Assembly (NCBI GenBank): GCA_047629355.1
Contig: JBLHWU010000261.1
Coordinates: forward strand, 1-8,159
Origin: CAYUNA01 sp047629355
GTDB taxonomy: Bacteria > Bacteroidota > Bacteroidia > Chitinophagales > Saprospiraceae
Direction of reading: 5' to 3'
DNA length: 8,159 nucleotides
A model generated the notes under the pieces. That model ran no database searches and had not been told where the DNA came from. It saw only the letters and a program-made list of their open reading frames with translations. The stretch's first letter is position 1; every line of letters begins with the position of its first letter. Positions 1 to 6,486 of this stretch are shown here, piece by piece. Both the position numbers and the translations under genes were made by a program.

Positions 1-194
1 AAAGGAAGTTTTTGTCCCTAAAAACCCTACTGGGGTTGTGTGAAAAGTCGATTTAAGTGACAAGGTTACTAAACTTAAAATTAGCGAATTACATAAAACA
101 GAAAAGCTAATTTTAAAAGTAAATTGATTTTTTATACAACCCCCACTGTTTTTTAAGAAGCTCGAAAATCTTACGATTTTCTTGCGTCTTAAAA
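1..194 (-). repeat. Multi-hairpin intergenic repeat, copy 1 (reverse orientation, cut by the window edge)
   Basis: Read on the minus strand, this stretch shares ordered blocks with copy 2 at 3053-3187: a GAAAATC-GTAA-GATTTTC hairpin followed by GAGCTTC, an AAAAAACAGTG block, a G-rich hairpin core, and AGGGACAAAAAC. On the plus strand three structures are visible. The first is an outer stem pairing 32-55 with 120-143 (24 pairs, four of them G-T). Within it lie a 6-bp hairpin at 56-70 and a hairpin pairing 73-85 with 106-120 (two-base bulge). The third is a hairpin pairing 151-170 with 175-194 (17 of 20). The core is about 112 nt here but only 21 nt in copy 2. The element probably continues left of the window. 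It ends 59 bases before the start of the permease gene, so it may lie in that gene's leader. No protein is encoded. Confidence 0.65.
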
Positions 195-253
195 TTCAAG
201 GAATATTTTGTTCCATCGGATTTGTGAAAGAAACAAAATTAAAAATAAAAACC

Positions 254-2677
254 ATGTTTAAATCATACCTACTCACCGCTTTTAGAAACATCAAACGCCA
301 GAAGATGTACGCTGCCATCAATATCTTCGGATTGGCATTGGGCATGGCGGTTTGTTTATTGGCTTACCTATATATCGCGGACGAGTTGGGTTATGATGAA
401 TGGTATAAAGATTCGGATAGAATTTACCGCTTGACGGGGAAGTTTGTGGAGGAAGGAGCTGCCGAAGAAATCGCGGTGACGCCTTGGCCACTTGGCGCAA
501 CTTTAGCTAAAAATCTGCCTGAAGTAGAAGCATCTACCTTGATTAGTGATGCTTGGACAGCCATTCTTTTTTCGGTCGGTAAAAAAGAGGTCTATATTAA
601 AAAATATGCCCGAGCAGATAGCAGTTTTTTCGATGTTTTTGACCAAAAACTTTTAGCTGGAAACCCTCAAACGGCATTTTCTGAACCGCGCAACATCCTG
701 TTATCCAAGAAGTTAGCAGAGCAATTTTTTGGAAATGCAGAAGCAGCTTTTGGTAAAACTATCGGCATCACAGGAAGTAGTGAGAAGAAAGATTATCAGG
801 TATCTGGTGTATTAGATACGCCGGGTGGACGGTCGCATTTTGAATTTGATGCCTACTTGCCGCATTGGAAAAAGGACTTTGAATTGAATGAGTGGACAAG
901 CATGTTTAACTATTATTCTTATTTAAAAATGCGTCCAAATGTCAATATGGAGGAGTTTATTGAAAAAGGAGGAAAAGTGATTTCTAAAGAGTTGGCTTTT
1001 GCTTATCAAACAAATGGAAACGCAGAGGTTAACTCCGAAACCGCGATGCAAGACTTTGGGATTGGCTTTGGCATGCAACCGATTACGAGCATTCATTTGG
1101 ACTCACATTTGGATGGTGAAATTCGGACAAATGGCGACCGCCGTTACATTTATGTCTATGCGCTGATTGCCTTGGTGATTATGCTGATTGCAGTGATTAA
1201 TTTTATGAATATCGCGACGGCACGTTCTTCAAAACGGGCGAAAGAAGTTGGGGTGCGCAAGGTTATTGGGGCGAGTCGCTGGCATTCGACTTGGCAATTT
1301 TTGACAGAAAGCATTGTTCAGAGTGTAGTGGCACTAATTTTAGCGATATTATTAGCAGAGTTGATGCTGCCGTTTTTCAATGGCGTTTTAGATAAAGAAT
1401 TGGTGGTATTTGGTAGTCGATTTCCGATGCTGTTGAGTATCGGCGTTTTATTTGCACTTGGTATTGGGGTGTTGGCGGGAAGTTACCCAGCATTTTTTAT
1501 GTCTGGTTTTGAACCAATTCGAGTATTGAAAGGCGACTTTTCGCGGAGTGGCGAGAGCGTGAGTTTACGGAAGGGATTGGTGATTATTCAATTTACAGCC
1601 TGTGCAGCTTTGTTGCTGTTTTTATTTACGGTAGTGCGCCAAATTAATTTTATGCACAACAAAGAATTGGGTTTTCAAGCCGAACAAATCATTGTCGTAC
1701 CCATTCAAACGAACAATTTGAAAAAGGATTTTAGTCCTTTGAAAAACAGGCTATTGCAAAACCCTGATATTGTCAATATTAGTCAAACGCTGAAAGTGCC
1801 GGGGCAGCAAATGGGCGGGAATATGTATCAATCGAAAGCGGGTATTAAAGACATTCTAGATTTTAATCGAGTGGACCATGAATATTTGAATGTCCTGAAT
1901 ATTGAGTTGAAAAATGGACGCAATTTCCGGGAAGGTGACTTCAATGATACGCTGACGCAATATATGGTCAATGAGACTTTTGTCAAGCAATTTCAATTGG
2001 GTGAGAATCCTATTGGAGAACAATTATTATGGGATGATGGTAGTTTGGCGGGGACGATTGTGGGTGTTTTTGAAGATTATCATTGGAAAGGTTTTACCGA
2101 AAATATCCAGCCGCACGTCTTGCAAGAACGCAACGATTGGACCGGGCAGGTGGCTATTAAAGTGAAGACAGACGATGTACAAAATACGCTGCAATTCATC
2201 CGCAACGAATGGGAAGTAATGGAACCTGGAAGACCGATGAAATACAGTTTTTTGGATGAAGATTTTGCGCAATTGTATGAAGAATACACCAATTTTGGAA
2301 AGTCGCTATCGTATTTGACTTTGCTGATTATTTTTACGGCAATCCTTGGTTTGTTTGGATTGGCATCTTACATGGCAGAGCAGCGAATCAAAGAAATCGG
2401 CATTCGTAAAGTGCTGGGTGCGAATACGGAACAAATTTTATTTTTATTGATAAAGGACTTTGCGAAGTTGGTTTTAATTGCAGGGATTTTGGCTATTCCA
2501 ATTGGGTTTTTATTATCTAAAAAATGGTTGGCAGACTTTGCCTACCGCATTTCGACGGAAATCTGGGTATTTCCTGTGGCGATATTATCGGTGTTGTTGA
2601 TAGCGGTGTTGACGGTGAGTGTGCAGGCGTATCGGGCGTCGCGGGCGAATCCAGTGGACTCGCTTTCTTATGAGTAG
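254..2677 (+). CDS. ABC transporter permease, FtsX/MacB type with duplicated FtsX domain
   Basis: An 807-residue inner-membrane permease subunit. Domain order: TM1 at about residues 20-42; a periplasmic MacB_PCD-like domain at about 45-290; three helices of a first FtsX domain at about 300-412, including VGVRKVIGAS near 332; TM5 at about 440-462; a second periplasmic domain at about 465-680; and a second FtsX domain with helices near 686-706, 730-755 and 771-791, including IGIRKVLGAN near 715. The two xGxRKVxGA motifs lie in the cytoplasmic loops expected to contact an ATPase. Such proteins usually work in mechanotransmission or export from the inner membrane with a separate ABC ATPase, which is not in this window, so substrate and partner are unknown. 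The ATG at 254 is chosen because MFKSYLLTAFRNIKRQK is the usual N-terminus of this family; an in-frame TTG at 182 lies inside a repeat hairpin. The gene is intact and of normal length. A palindrome follows 13 bases after the stop. Confidence 0.93.
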   Translation: MFKSYLLTAFRNIKRQKMYAAINIFGLALGMAVCLLAYLYIADELGYDEWYKDSDRIYRLTGKFVEEGAAEEIAVTPWPLGATLAKNLPEVEASTLISDAWTAILFSVGKKEVYIKKYARADSSFFDVFDQKLLAGNPQTAFSEPRNILLSKKLAEQFFGNAEAAFGKTIGITGSSEKKDYQVSGVLDTPGGRSHFEFDAYLPHWKKDFELNEWTSMFNYYSYLKMRPNVNMEEFIEKGGKVISKELAFAYQTNGNAEVNSETAMQDFGIGFGMQPITSIHLDSHLDGEIRTNGDRRYIYVYALIALVIMLIAVINFMNIATARSSKRAKEVGVRKVIGASRWHSTWQFLTESIVQSVVALILAILLAELMLPFFNGVLDKELVVFGSRFPMLLSIGVLFALGIGVLAGSYPAFFMSGFEPIRVLKGDFSRSGESVSLRKGLVIIQFTACAALLLFLFTVVRQINFMHNKELGFQAEQIIVVPIQTNNLKKDFSPLKNRLLQNPDIVNISQTLKVPGQQMGGNMYQSKAGIKDILDFNRVDHEYLNVLNIELKNGRNFREGDFNDTLTQYMVNETFVKQFQLGENPIGEQLLWDDGSLAGTIVGVFEDYHWKGFTENIQPHVLQERNDWTGQVAIKVKTDDVQNTLQFIRNEWEVMEPGRPMKYSFLDEDFAQLYEEYTNFGKSLSYLTLLIIFTAILGLFGLASYMAEQRIKEIGIRKVLGANTEQILFLLIKDFAKLVLIAGILAIPIGFLLSKKWLADFAYRISTEIWVFPVAILSVLLIAVLTVSVQAYRASRANPVDSLSYE

Positions 2678-2690
2678 AACAGGTTAAAAG

Positions 2691-2720
2691 GTAGGCGTTA
2701 CTTTTCAAAGTAACGCCTAC
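2691..2720. terminator. Perfect 14-bp palindrome after the permease gene, probable terminator
   Basis: GTAGGCGTTACTTT (2691-2704) and its exact reverse complement (2707-2720) are separated by two bases, so the real loop would be about 4-6 nt. It starts 13 bases after the permease stop. There is no strong T-run downstream (TCCCTTAATC follows), so it could instead stabilise the mRNA 3' end or act with Rho. The stem is certain; the role is inferred from its position. Confidence 0.6.
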
Positions 2721-2774
2721 TCCCTTAATCAGTATAATTTTAATGCCGTGGAACAAAATTTTCTGACAATAATA

Positions 2775-2933
2775 GAGGCACCGCCTCGGAACTGTTTGTA
2801 GAAATGATTAGCTGGCATTTACTAAGCCGCATCGCGGCGTCACTCGTCACTACTGATTGTATTGGTGTCGTGGCGATGCCACTTTGCAAATATAATTTCC
2901 CTTTTTCTACAAACGGTGTCGGCGCGATGCGCC
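2775..2933. repeat. Symmetrical composite of four covarying 5-bp mini-hairpins
   Basis: Four 19-nt units share one plan in their common orientation: six flank bases, a 5-bp stem, a 3-nt loop, then the stem complement. They are unit A (2775-2793, minus; stem GAGGC, loop GGT), B (2826-2844, minus; GCCGC, GAT), C (2864-2882, plus; GTGGC, GAT) and D (2915-2933, plus; GGCGC, GAT). Flanks are AGTTCC, AGTGAC, GGTGTC and GGTGTC. A-B and C-D are each separated by exactly 32 bases; these two spacers match at 20 of 32 positions as reverse complements, including an 11-base block (2794-2804 against 2904-2914). The centre is 19 nt. Weaker symmetry continues outward: AACAAAA at 2752-2758 faces TTTTGTT at 2952-2958. 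The stems differ yet always pair, as in a conserved structure. The plan resembles paired REP/BIME elements, but I recognise no named family. Confidence 0.75.
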
Positions 2934-2972
2934 TTGAAAATGTTTAAACGTTTTTGTTACACCATATTTAAT

Positions 2973-3243
2973 ATTTTGGTAGTGTAACAAATGTGCACCA
3001 CCATTTATTGAAAAAGTGATTTATTACCGTGTAAACGAAGGTTCTTTTAAGTTTGAGGAGCGAGAAAATCGTAAGGTTTTCGAGCTTCAAAAAACACAGT
3101 GCGCGTTGCCTGCGGCAACGCGGGAGGGGGGTATTAAGGGACAAAAACAATTTTTGCAAAATCGTTTTTATTCCTTAAAAATCCCTTTGATAAACAAAAG
3201 CACCTAAACTGTAAAAGTGCACATTTGTGGCACTACCAATATT
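2973..3243. mobile_element. Possible MITE-like element with terminal inverted repeats
   Basis: Bases 2971-2998 and 3217-3244 are inverted repeats matching at 24 of 28 positions; the inner halves share GGTAGTG and ACAAATGTGCAC. Immediately outside, TTTAAT occurs on both sides (2967-2972 and 3244-3249), which would be a 6-bp target-site duplication, although AT-rich DNA makes a chance match possible. The interior has no credible gene and contains repeat copy 2. There is no transposase, so if real it is non-autonomous. Its right end lies 22 bases before the ATG of the next gene, so it supplies most of that gene's upstream region. A local hairpin, TTGTTACAC at 2954-2962 with GTGTAACAA at 2982-2990, overlaps the left terminus. 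Confidence 0.4.
3053..3187 (+). repeat. Multi-hairpin intergenic repeat, copy 2
   Basis: Three hairpins in series. H3 pairs 3053-3070 with 3075-3092 around a GTAA loop. After AAAAAACACAGTG comes H1, a perfect 9-bp stem CGCGTTGCC-TGC-GGCAACGCG at 3102-3122. Then a G-rich run leads to H2, pairing 3134-3148 with 3164-3178 (13 of 15) and closed by a nested ATTTT-TGC-AAAAT hairpin at 3150-3162. H3 and the flanking blocks match copy 1; H1 matches copies 3 and 4. A 63-codon open frame over this region exists only because the repeat lacks stops, so it is not annotated as a gene. Confidence 0.7.
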
Positions 3244-3265
3244 TTTAATCAAAAATTTCAAAAAC

Positions 3266-3682
3266 ATGAAAAAATTATGCATATTTGCTTTCTTGATAAT
3301 CGGGTTTCAAAACATACAAGCGCAAACCGAAAAAGAGTTAATCACCAAAACTTTAATGGACTACATTGAAGGTTCAACAGGTGGTCAACCGGAACGTTTA
3401 AAAACAGCATTTCACCCTGACCTTAATTTGTATTATATCAAAAATGGAAACGTCGCCGTATGGGCAGGTACAGCGTATATTGCGGACACAAAAGAAGGGC
3501 AACCGACAGGAGAAAGCGGTAAAATACTGTCGATTGATTATGAAAATAATGCGGGAGTAGCGAAAGTGGAGATTTCAAGTCCGGATAGTTCAACACCATA
3601 TATTGATTATTTTATGTTGTTGAAAGAGCGGGGGAAATGGATAATTATTCATAAAATGTTTACAAAAAAAACGTCGAAGTAG
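3266..3682 (+). CDS. Secreted NTF2-like (putative lumazine-binding) protein
   Basis: A 138-residue protein. Residues 1-20 form a signal peptide (KK, then a hydrophobic run CIFAFLIIGF, then NIQAQ), predicting export to the periplasm or beyond with cleavage after about residue 20. The mature part resembles the Lumazine_bd_2 group of the NTF2-like superfamily: an N-terminal helix pair (EKELITKTLMDYIEGS, then ERLKTAFHPDL), followed by strands with LYYIKNGNVAVW, AGVAKVEIS, YIDYFMLLKERGKWIIIHKMF. These small alpha+beta cone proteins usually lack an assigned reaction, and no catalytic residues can be claimed. The ATG at 3266 is used because the signal peptide starts there; an in-frame GTG at 3227 falls inside an inverted repeat and would add a non-signal extension. 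No Shine-Dalgarno sequence is visible, as is common in Bacteroidota. A second NTF2-like gene, now broken, follows. Confidence 0.8.
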   Translation: MKKLCIFAFLIIGFQNIQAQTEKELITKTLMDYIEGSTGGQPERLKTAFHPDLNLYYIKNGNVAVWAGTAYIADTKEGQPTGESGKILSIDYENNAGVAKVEISSPDSSTPYIDYFMLLKERGKWIIIHKMFTKKTSK

Positions 3683-3726
3683 AGAAGGCTTTCTTAAAAA
3701 GAATACAAGCTTTCTAATTTCAATAA

Positions 3727-3796
3727 AGCATTGCGTACTGTCTGCGGCAGCGCGGATGAGGTTTTGAGGGTTGAAAAACCTTTTTCAACCCTCAAA
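3727..3796 (+). repeat. Multi-hairpin intergenic repeat, copy 3
   Basis: H1 pairs 3734-3742 with 3746-3754 around a TGC loop, with two G-T pairs and one A-C mismatch. H2 is a perfect 16-bp inverted repeat (3763-3778 with 3781-3796), built on TTTTGAGGGTTGAAAAA and its complement with only two bases between. The segment CTGCGGCAgCGCGGa and the TTGAGGG-purine/A-tract plan match copies 2 and 4. It lies 44 bases after the stop of the preceding gene, so H2 could serve as its transcript end, although no T-run follows. Copy 3 shows no clear H3 hairpin, only a small TTCTT/AAGAA stem near 3696-3708. Confidence 0.65.
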
Positions 3797-3816
3797 CTCC
3801 CTTAAATTTAAAAAAT

Positions 3817-4283
3817 ATGCAACGATTTAAAAAAATAACCATTCTATATAATTGCTATTTTCTGTTGCTTCAATGTGTTTTCACAAGAATACAACGGCAA
3901 GCAAAAAGACATTCAAAAGATACTGGAAAACATCGACAATTTTTTAAAGTATTATTAGGGATGGAGAAGTAGAGAAGATGGTGGCAGCTTACACTATTGA
4001 TGGCAAAATTTTTCCAAATCGAAGAGAAATTATGGGTGGTTCAAAAGACCTTTTGCAATATTGGACATTGCCAGAAGGTATCAAAATATTGAAGCATAAA
4101 ATTACGCCTGTGGAGATAACAATTGTGAAAAAAACCGCTTACGACCACGGTTATTACGAAGGGGAAACCTTGACAGCAGAAGGGAAGAAAATCTCATGGA
4201 AAGGCAAATATGTTATTGTCTGGAAGAAAGTTGGAAAGGATTGGAAGATGTATTTGGATATTTGGAATGGGATAGATGGTTAA
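3817..4283 (+). pseudogene. Broken secreted NTF2-like (SnoaL/DUF4440-type) gene with two frameshifts
   Basis: Three reading frames join into one sensible protein. The frame of the ATG at 3817 gives MQRFKKITILY. The next frame gives a hydrophobic run ending NVFSQ, then EYNGKQKDIQKILENIDNFLKYY before a TAG at 3956. The third frame gives RDGEVEKMVAAYTIDGKIFPNRREIMGG onwards to the stop at 4281. One extra base somewhere in 3839-3880 (best near 3850) and another near 3953-3959 explain both shifts; removing them leaves exactly 155 codons including the stop, a normal length for a small SnoaL-like or DUF4440 protein with a signal peptide. The C-terminal half (WKGKYVIVWKKVGKDWKMYLDIWN) is typical of that family and well preserved, so the lesions are recent or are sequencing errors. 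The only long intact piece is 3978-4283 (101 residues), which lacks the signal peptide and first helix. Confidence 0.75.
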
Positions 4284-4313
4284 AAAATGAAAATTTAAAT
4301 GAAAATAAAAAGT

Positions 4314-4351
4314 AGCTTGGAACGATTGAATATCGTTCTGAGCTTTTTTTT
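4314..4351 (+). terminator. Strong intrinsic terminator
   Basis: AGCTTGGAACGAT (4314-4326) pairs along all 13 positions with 4332-4344, including two G-U pairs, around the loop TGAAT, and is followed at once by an eight-T run (4344-4351). It lies 30 bases after the stop of the broken NTF2-like gene and isolates it from the glycosidase gene. Confidence 0.9.
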
Positions 4352-4432
4352 ATTCTAAAATATACAACAATCATTTGAACATCACAAATAAAATCCCGAC
4401 CTTCCCATTCAAAATAAAAACGTAACTATTTT

Positions 4433-5611
4433 ATGAAACTCACTTTTCCACCCAATTTTTTCTGGGGAACCTCCACCGCTGCTGCCCAAGTCGAAACCGC
4501 TTCCGAACACAATTGGAAGGGTTTAAAATCCAAAGATGGTTATATTTTCAACACGACGACTGACCATGAAAAACGGCGGTTAGAAGATGCAGATAATGTC
4601 CTTCAATTTGGGACAGTTTATCGCTGTGGCGTTGATTGGGCAAAATTGCAAAATGCACCGTTTGCTCCGTTTAATCCAGAGGTTGTAGCAGAATATCAGA
4701 CGTTTTTTAAGTATCTAAATGACCATGGGACGCGAATCATGTTTGTGATTCATCATTTCACTAATCCGCTGTGGTTTGAAAATAAAGAAGGCTGGCTGAC
4801 CGAGGATAACGTACCCGCTTTTGTGGATTATGCACGGCAATGTATGGAGCATTTTGGGCAATATACGTTCAGTTGGAATATTTTCAACGAACCGAATGTT
4901 TATGCTTTGAATGGCTATGTTACTGGTGATTTTCCACCGCATAAAAAGAACATTTTTAAAGCAGGAAAAGCGTTGAAAAATATGGGGCGGGCGCATGATA
5001 TTATCTACGATATTTTAAAAGAAAAGCATCCAGATTTACCCGTTGGTATTTCTTTTAATACTTGTTATTTTAAAGCTAAAAATCTATTGGGTTGGATTCC
5101 TGCGACGTTTACGGATTGGTGGTTTCACACGTACGCAGCCAGTTTTTTCAAAAAAGTGGACTATTGGGGGCTGAGTTATTATGCCTATATTTTGTTTGAC
5201 CCATTTCCAATTACTGTGCCTGATAATCCTGAAAAATTTGAGGAAATGGGCATTCCACACGATAAAATGTGGGGCTATAAACCTGAAGGACTCGCCCGAA
5301 ATTTGCGTCGTTTTCACAAGCGTTTCAACAAGCCAATGGTCATTACAGAGAACGGAATTTGTACGGATGATTCGGAGGTACGGATTGCGAGTATCAAGGA
5401 TTATTTGAAAGTTTGCCACGAAGCGATTGCAGATGGAATTGACTTGCAAGGCTATGTGCATTGGTGTACTTGGGACAATTTTGAATGGGCTTTGGGACCG
5501 ACTTATCGCTTCGGTTTGGTAACGGTTAATTTGGAAACGATGGAACGGACGATGACGGATGCGGGACGTTTTTATTCGGAAGTGGCGAAAAAGAATGAAG
5601 TTATTTTATAA
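4433..5611 (+). CDS. Glycoside hydrolase family 1 (beta-glycosidase)
   Basis: A 392-residue (beta/alpha)8-barrel hydrolase of GH1, which cleaves beta-linked glucosides or galactosides with retention of configuration. Visible family marks are FFWGTSTAAAQVE at 9-21 (sugar-binding Gln19), HHFTNPLWF at 107-115, the acid/base motif NEP with Glu153, the nucleophile motif ITENG with Glu306, and WDNFEWALG at 347-355, whose Glu351 usually binds the sugar at subsite -1. Both catalytic glutamates are present, so the enzyme should be active; exact substrate cannot be read. No signal peptide is present, so it acts in the cytoplasm on imported or intracellular glycosides. It is shorter than most GH1 enzymes (about 440-480), with compact loops rather than a visible break. 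It has its own unit between an intrinsic terminator and the next gene 51 bases on; no sugar transporter or regulator is adjacent. Confidence 0.93.
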   Translation: MKLTFPPNFFWGTSTAAAQVETASEHNWKGLKSKDGYIFNTTTDHEKRRLEDADNVLQFGTVYRCGVDWAKLQNAPFAPFNPEVVAEYQTFFKYLNDHGTRIMFVIHHFTNPLWFENKEGWLTEDNVPAFVDYARQCMEHFGQYTFSWNIFNEPNVYALNGYVTGDFPPHKKNIFKAGKALKNMGRAHDIIYDILKEKHPDLPVGISFNTCYFKAKNLLGWIPATFTDWWFHTYAASFFKKVDYWGLSYYAYILFDPFPITVPDNPEKFEEMGIPHDKMWGYKPEGLARNLRRFHKRFNKPMVITENGICTDDSEVRIASIKDYLKVCHEAIADGIDLQGYVHWCTWDNFEWALGPTYRFGLVTVNLETMERTMTDAGRFYSEVAKKNEVIL

Positions 5612-5662
5612 AAAGCTAGTCCTTCTTTTTTTACTTATTTCACCTTCCTTAAAAACAAAATA

Positions 5663-6364
5663 ATGAAAAAAATATGCCTACTGTTATTGATGATTTTGCC
5701 TCTTTATTTGCTTGCTCAATCTTTCACGGCTTCCCAATTATTGGAAAAAACAATCCAATACCACGACCCGAATGACAATTGGGATACCTTTAATAGTACC
5801 TTAAAATTTGGGCAGGAAACACCCGATGATTCTAATGCTTTTCGATGGGCGCACATCAACAATACTGAGGGTAGTTTTGCTTTTTGGCAAGAGAAGGAAG
5901 AAGGAAAAATCAAGCATTTTATCAAGGACAATGTATGCGAACACACGGTAGCAGGCAAGGCTGATTTTTCGGAAGAAACTGCGAAAAAGTACAAGCTAAA
6001 TTGCAAAAGAACGCAGCTTTGGCGCGACTATTATACTTACCTTTATGGTTTGCCAATGAAATTAAAAGACTCTGGAACGTTGTTGTCTGATGCTGTTTTG
6101 GACACCACTTTTATGGATAAATCTTGCTGGGCAATTTCGATTACGTATGACGAGGAAGTTGGTAAAGATAAGTGGTATTTTTATTTAGATAAATCCACTT
6201 TTGCCTTGATTGGTTATCGATTTTTTCATGATGAAAGTAAAAATGATGGAGAGTATATTGTATTGAAAGAAGAGGCGATTGTGCAGGGGGTGCGGATTCC
6301 TAAAGTGAGGTCTTGGTATTATAATTTGGATGATAAATTTTTGGGGACGGATATTTTGGAGTAG
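5663..6364 (+). CDS. Secreted DUF6503-like protein
   Basis: A 233-residue exported protein. Residues 1-19 form a signal peptide (MKK, hydrophobic ICLLLLMILPLYLL, then AQ). The mature protein begins SFTASQLLEKTIQYHDPNDNW and continues as alternating strands rich in aromatic residues (DKWYFYLDKSTFALIGYRFF, then GVRIPKVRSWYYNLDDKFLGTDIL), a pattern I associate with DUF6503 proteins of Bacteroidota. The helix followed by a long antiparallel sheet suggests a LolA/LolB-like half-barrel that could hold a hydrophobic ligand, but that is inference. Cysteines near residues 92 (DNVCEHT) and 114 (LNCKRT), plus one near 156, could form a disulfide. The ATG is preceded by an A-rich leader without a Shine-Dalgarno sequence. 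The gene is convergent with the following membrane-protein gene, with hairpins between them. Function is unknown. Confidence 0.75.
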   Translation: MKKICLLLLMILPLYLLAQSFTASQLLEKTIQYHDPNDNWDTFNSTLKFGQETPDDSNAFRWAHINNTEGSFAFWQEKEEGKIKHFIKDNVCEHTVAGKADFSEETAKKYKLNCKRTQLWRDYYTYLYGLPMKLKDSGTLLSDAVLDTTFMDKSCWAISITYDEEVGKDKWYFYLDKSTFALIGYRFFHDESKNDGEYIVLKEEAIVQGVRIPKVRSWYYNLDDKFLGTDILE

Positions 6365-6405
6365 TAGAGAGATATAGTTCTAAATGATTGAATGACAAAG
6401 GTAAT

Positions 6406-6480
6406 TTGAGGGAGAAAATGCTTTTAAAATAATTTTTTCCCTCAAGTCCTCTTTCCGCGTTGTCGTAGGCAATGAGCAGT
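6406..6480 (-). repeat. Multi-hairpin intergenic repeat, copy 4 (reverse orientation)
   Basis: On the minus strand this reads CATTGCCTACGACAACGCGG followed by TTGAGGGA, matching the order H1 then H2 of copies 2 and 3. On the plus strand H2 pairs 6406-6419 with 6432-6445 (14 positions, one G-T) and H1 pairs 6456-6464 with 6468-6476 around GTA (two G-T pairs, one mismatch). It lies between convergent genes, where H2 may also end transcripts from one or both sides. Confidence 0.65.
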
Positions 6481-6486
6481 ATATTA

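Noticed and set aside
182..253. TTG start giving a 24-residue extension of the permease
   Set aside because: It lies inside the 151-194 hairpin of the repeat, and the extension is unlike the family; the ATG at 254 gives the usual N-terminus.
2775..2933. CRISPR array
   Set aside because: The hairpin units are inverted rather than directly repeated, are only 19 nt and differ in sequence; no cas genes are present.
3016..3207. 63-codon open frame on the plus strand
   Set aside because: It is made of the repeat hairpins and their flanks, has no recognisable protein features, and is matched by an equally open frame on the other strand.
3227..3265. GTG start for the lumazine-binding-like gene
   Set aside because: It would start within an inverted repeat arm and displace the clear signal peptide beginning at 3266.
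3817..3972. 51-codon frame starting at the pseudogene ATG as a separate small gene
   Set aside because: Beyond about residue 11 its sequence is out of frame with the recognisable NTF2-like protein and looks like a shadow.
5612..5662. Intrinsic terminator after the glycosidase gene
   Set aside because: There is a seven-T run, but the only possible stem (AAAAAG with CTTCTT) is too weak to call.
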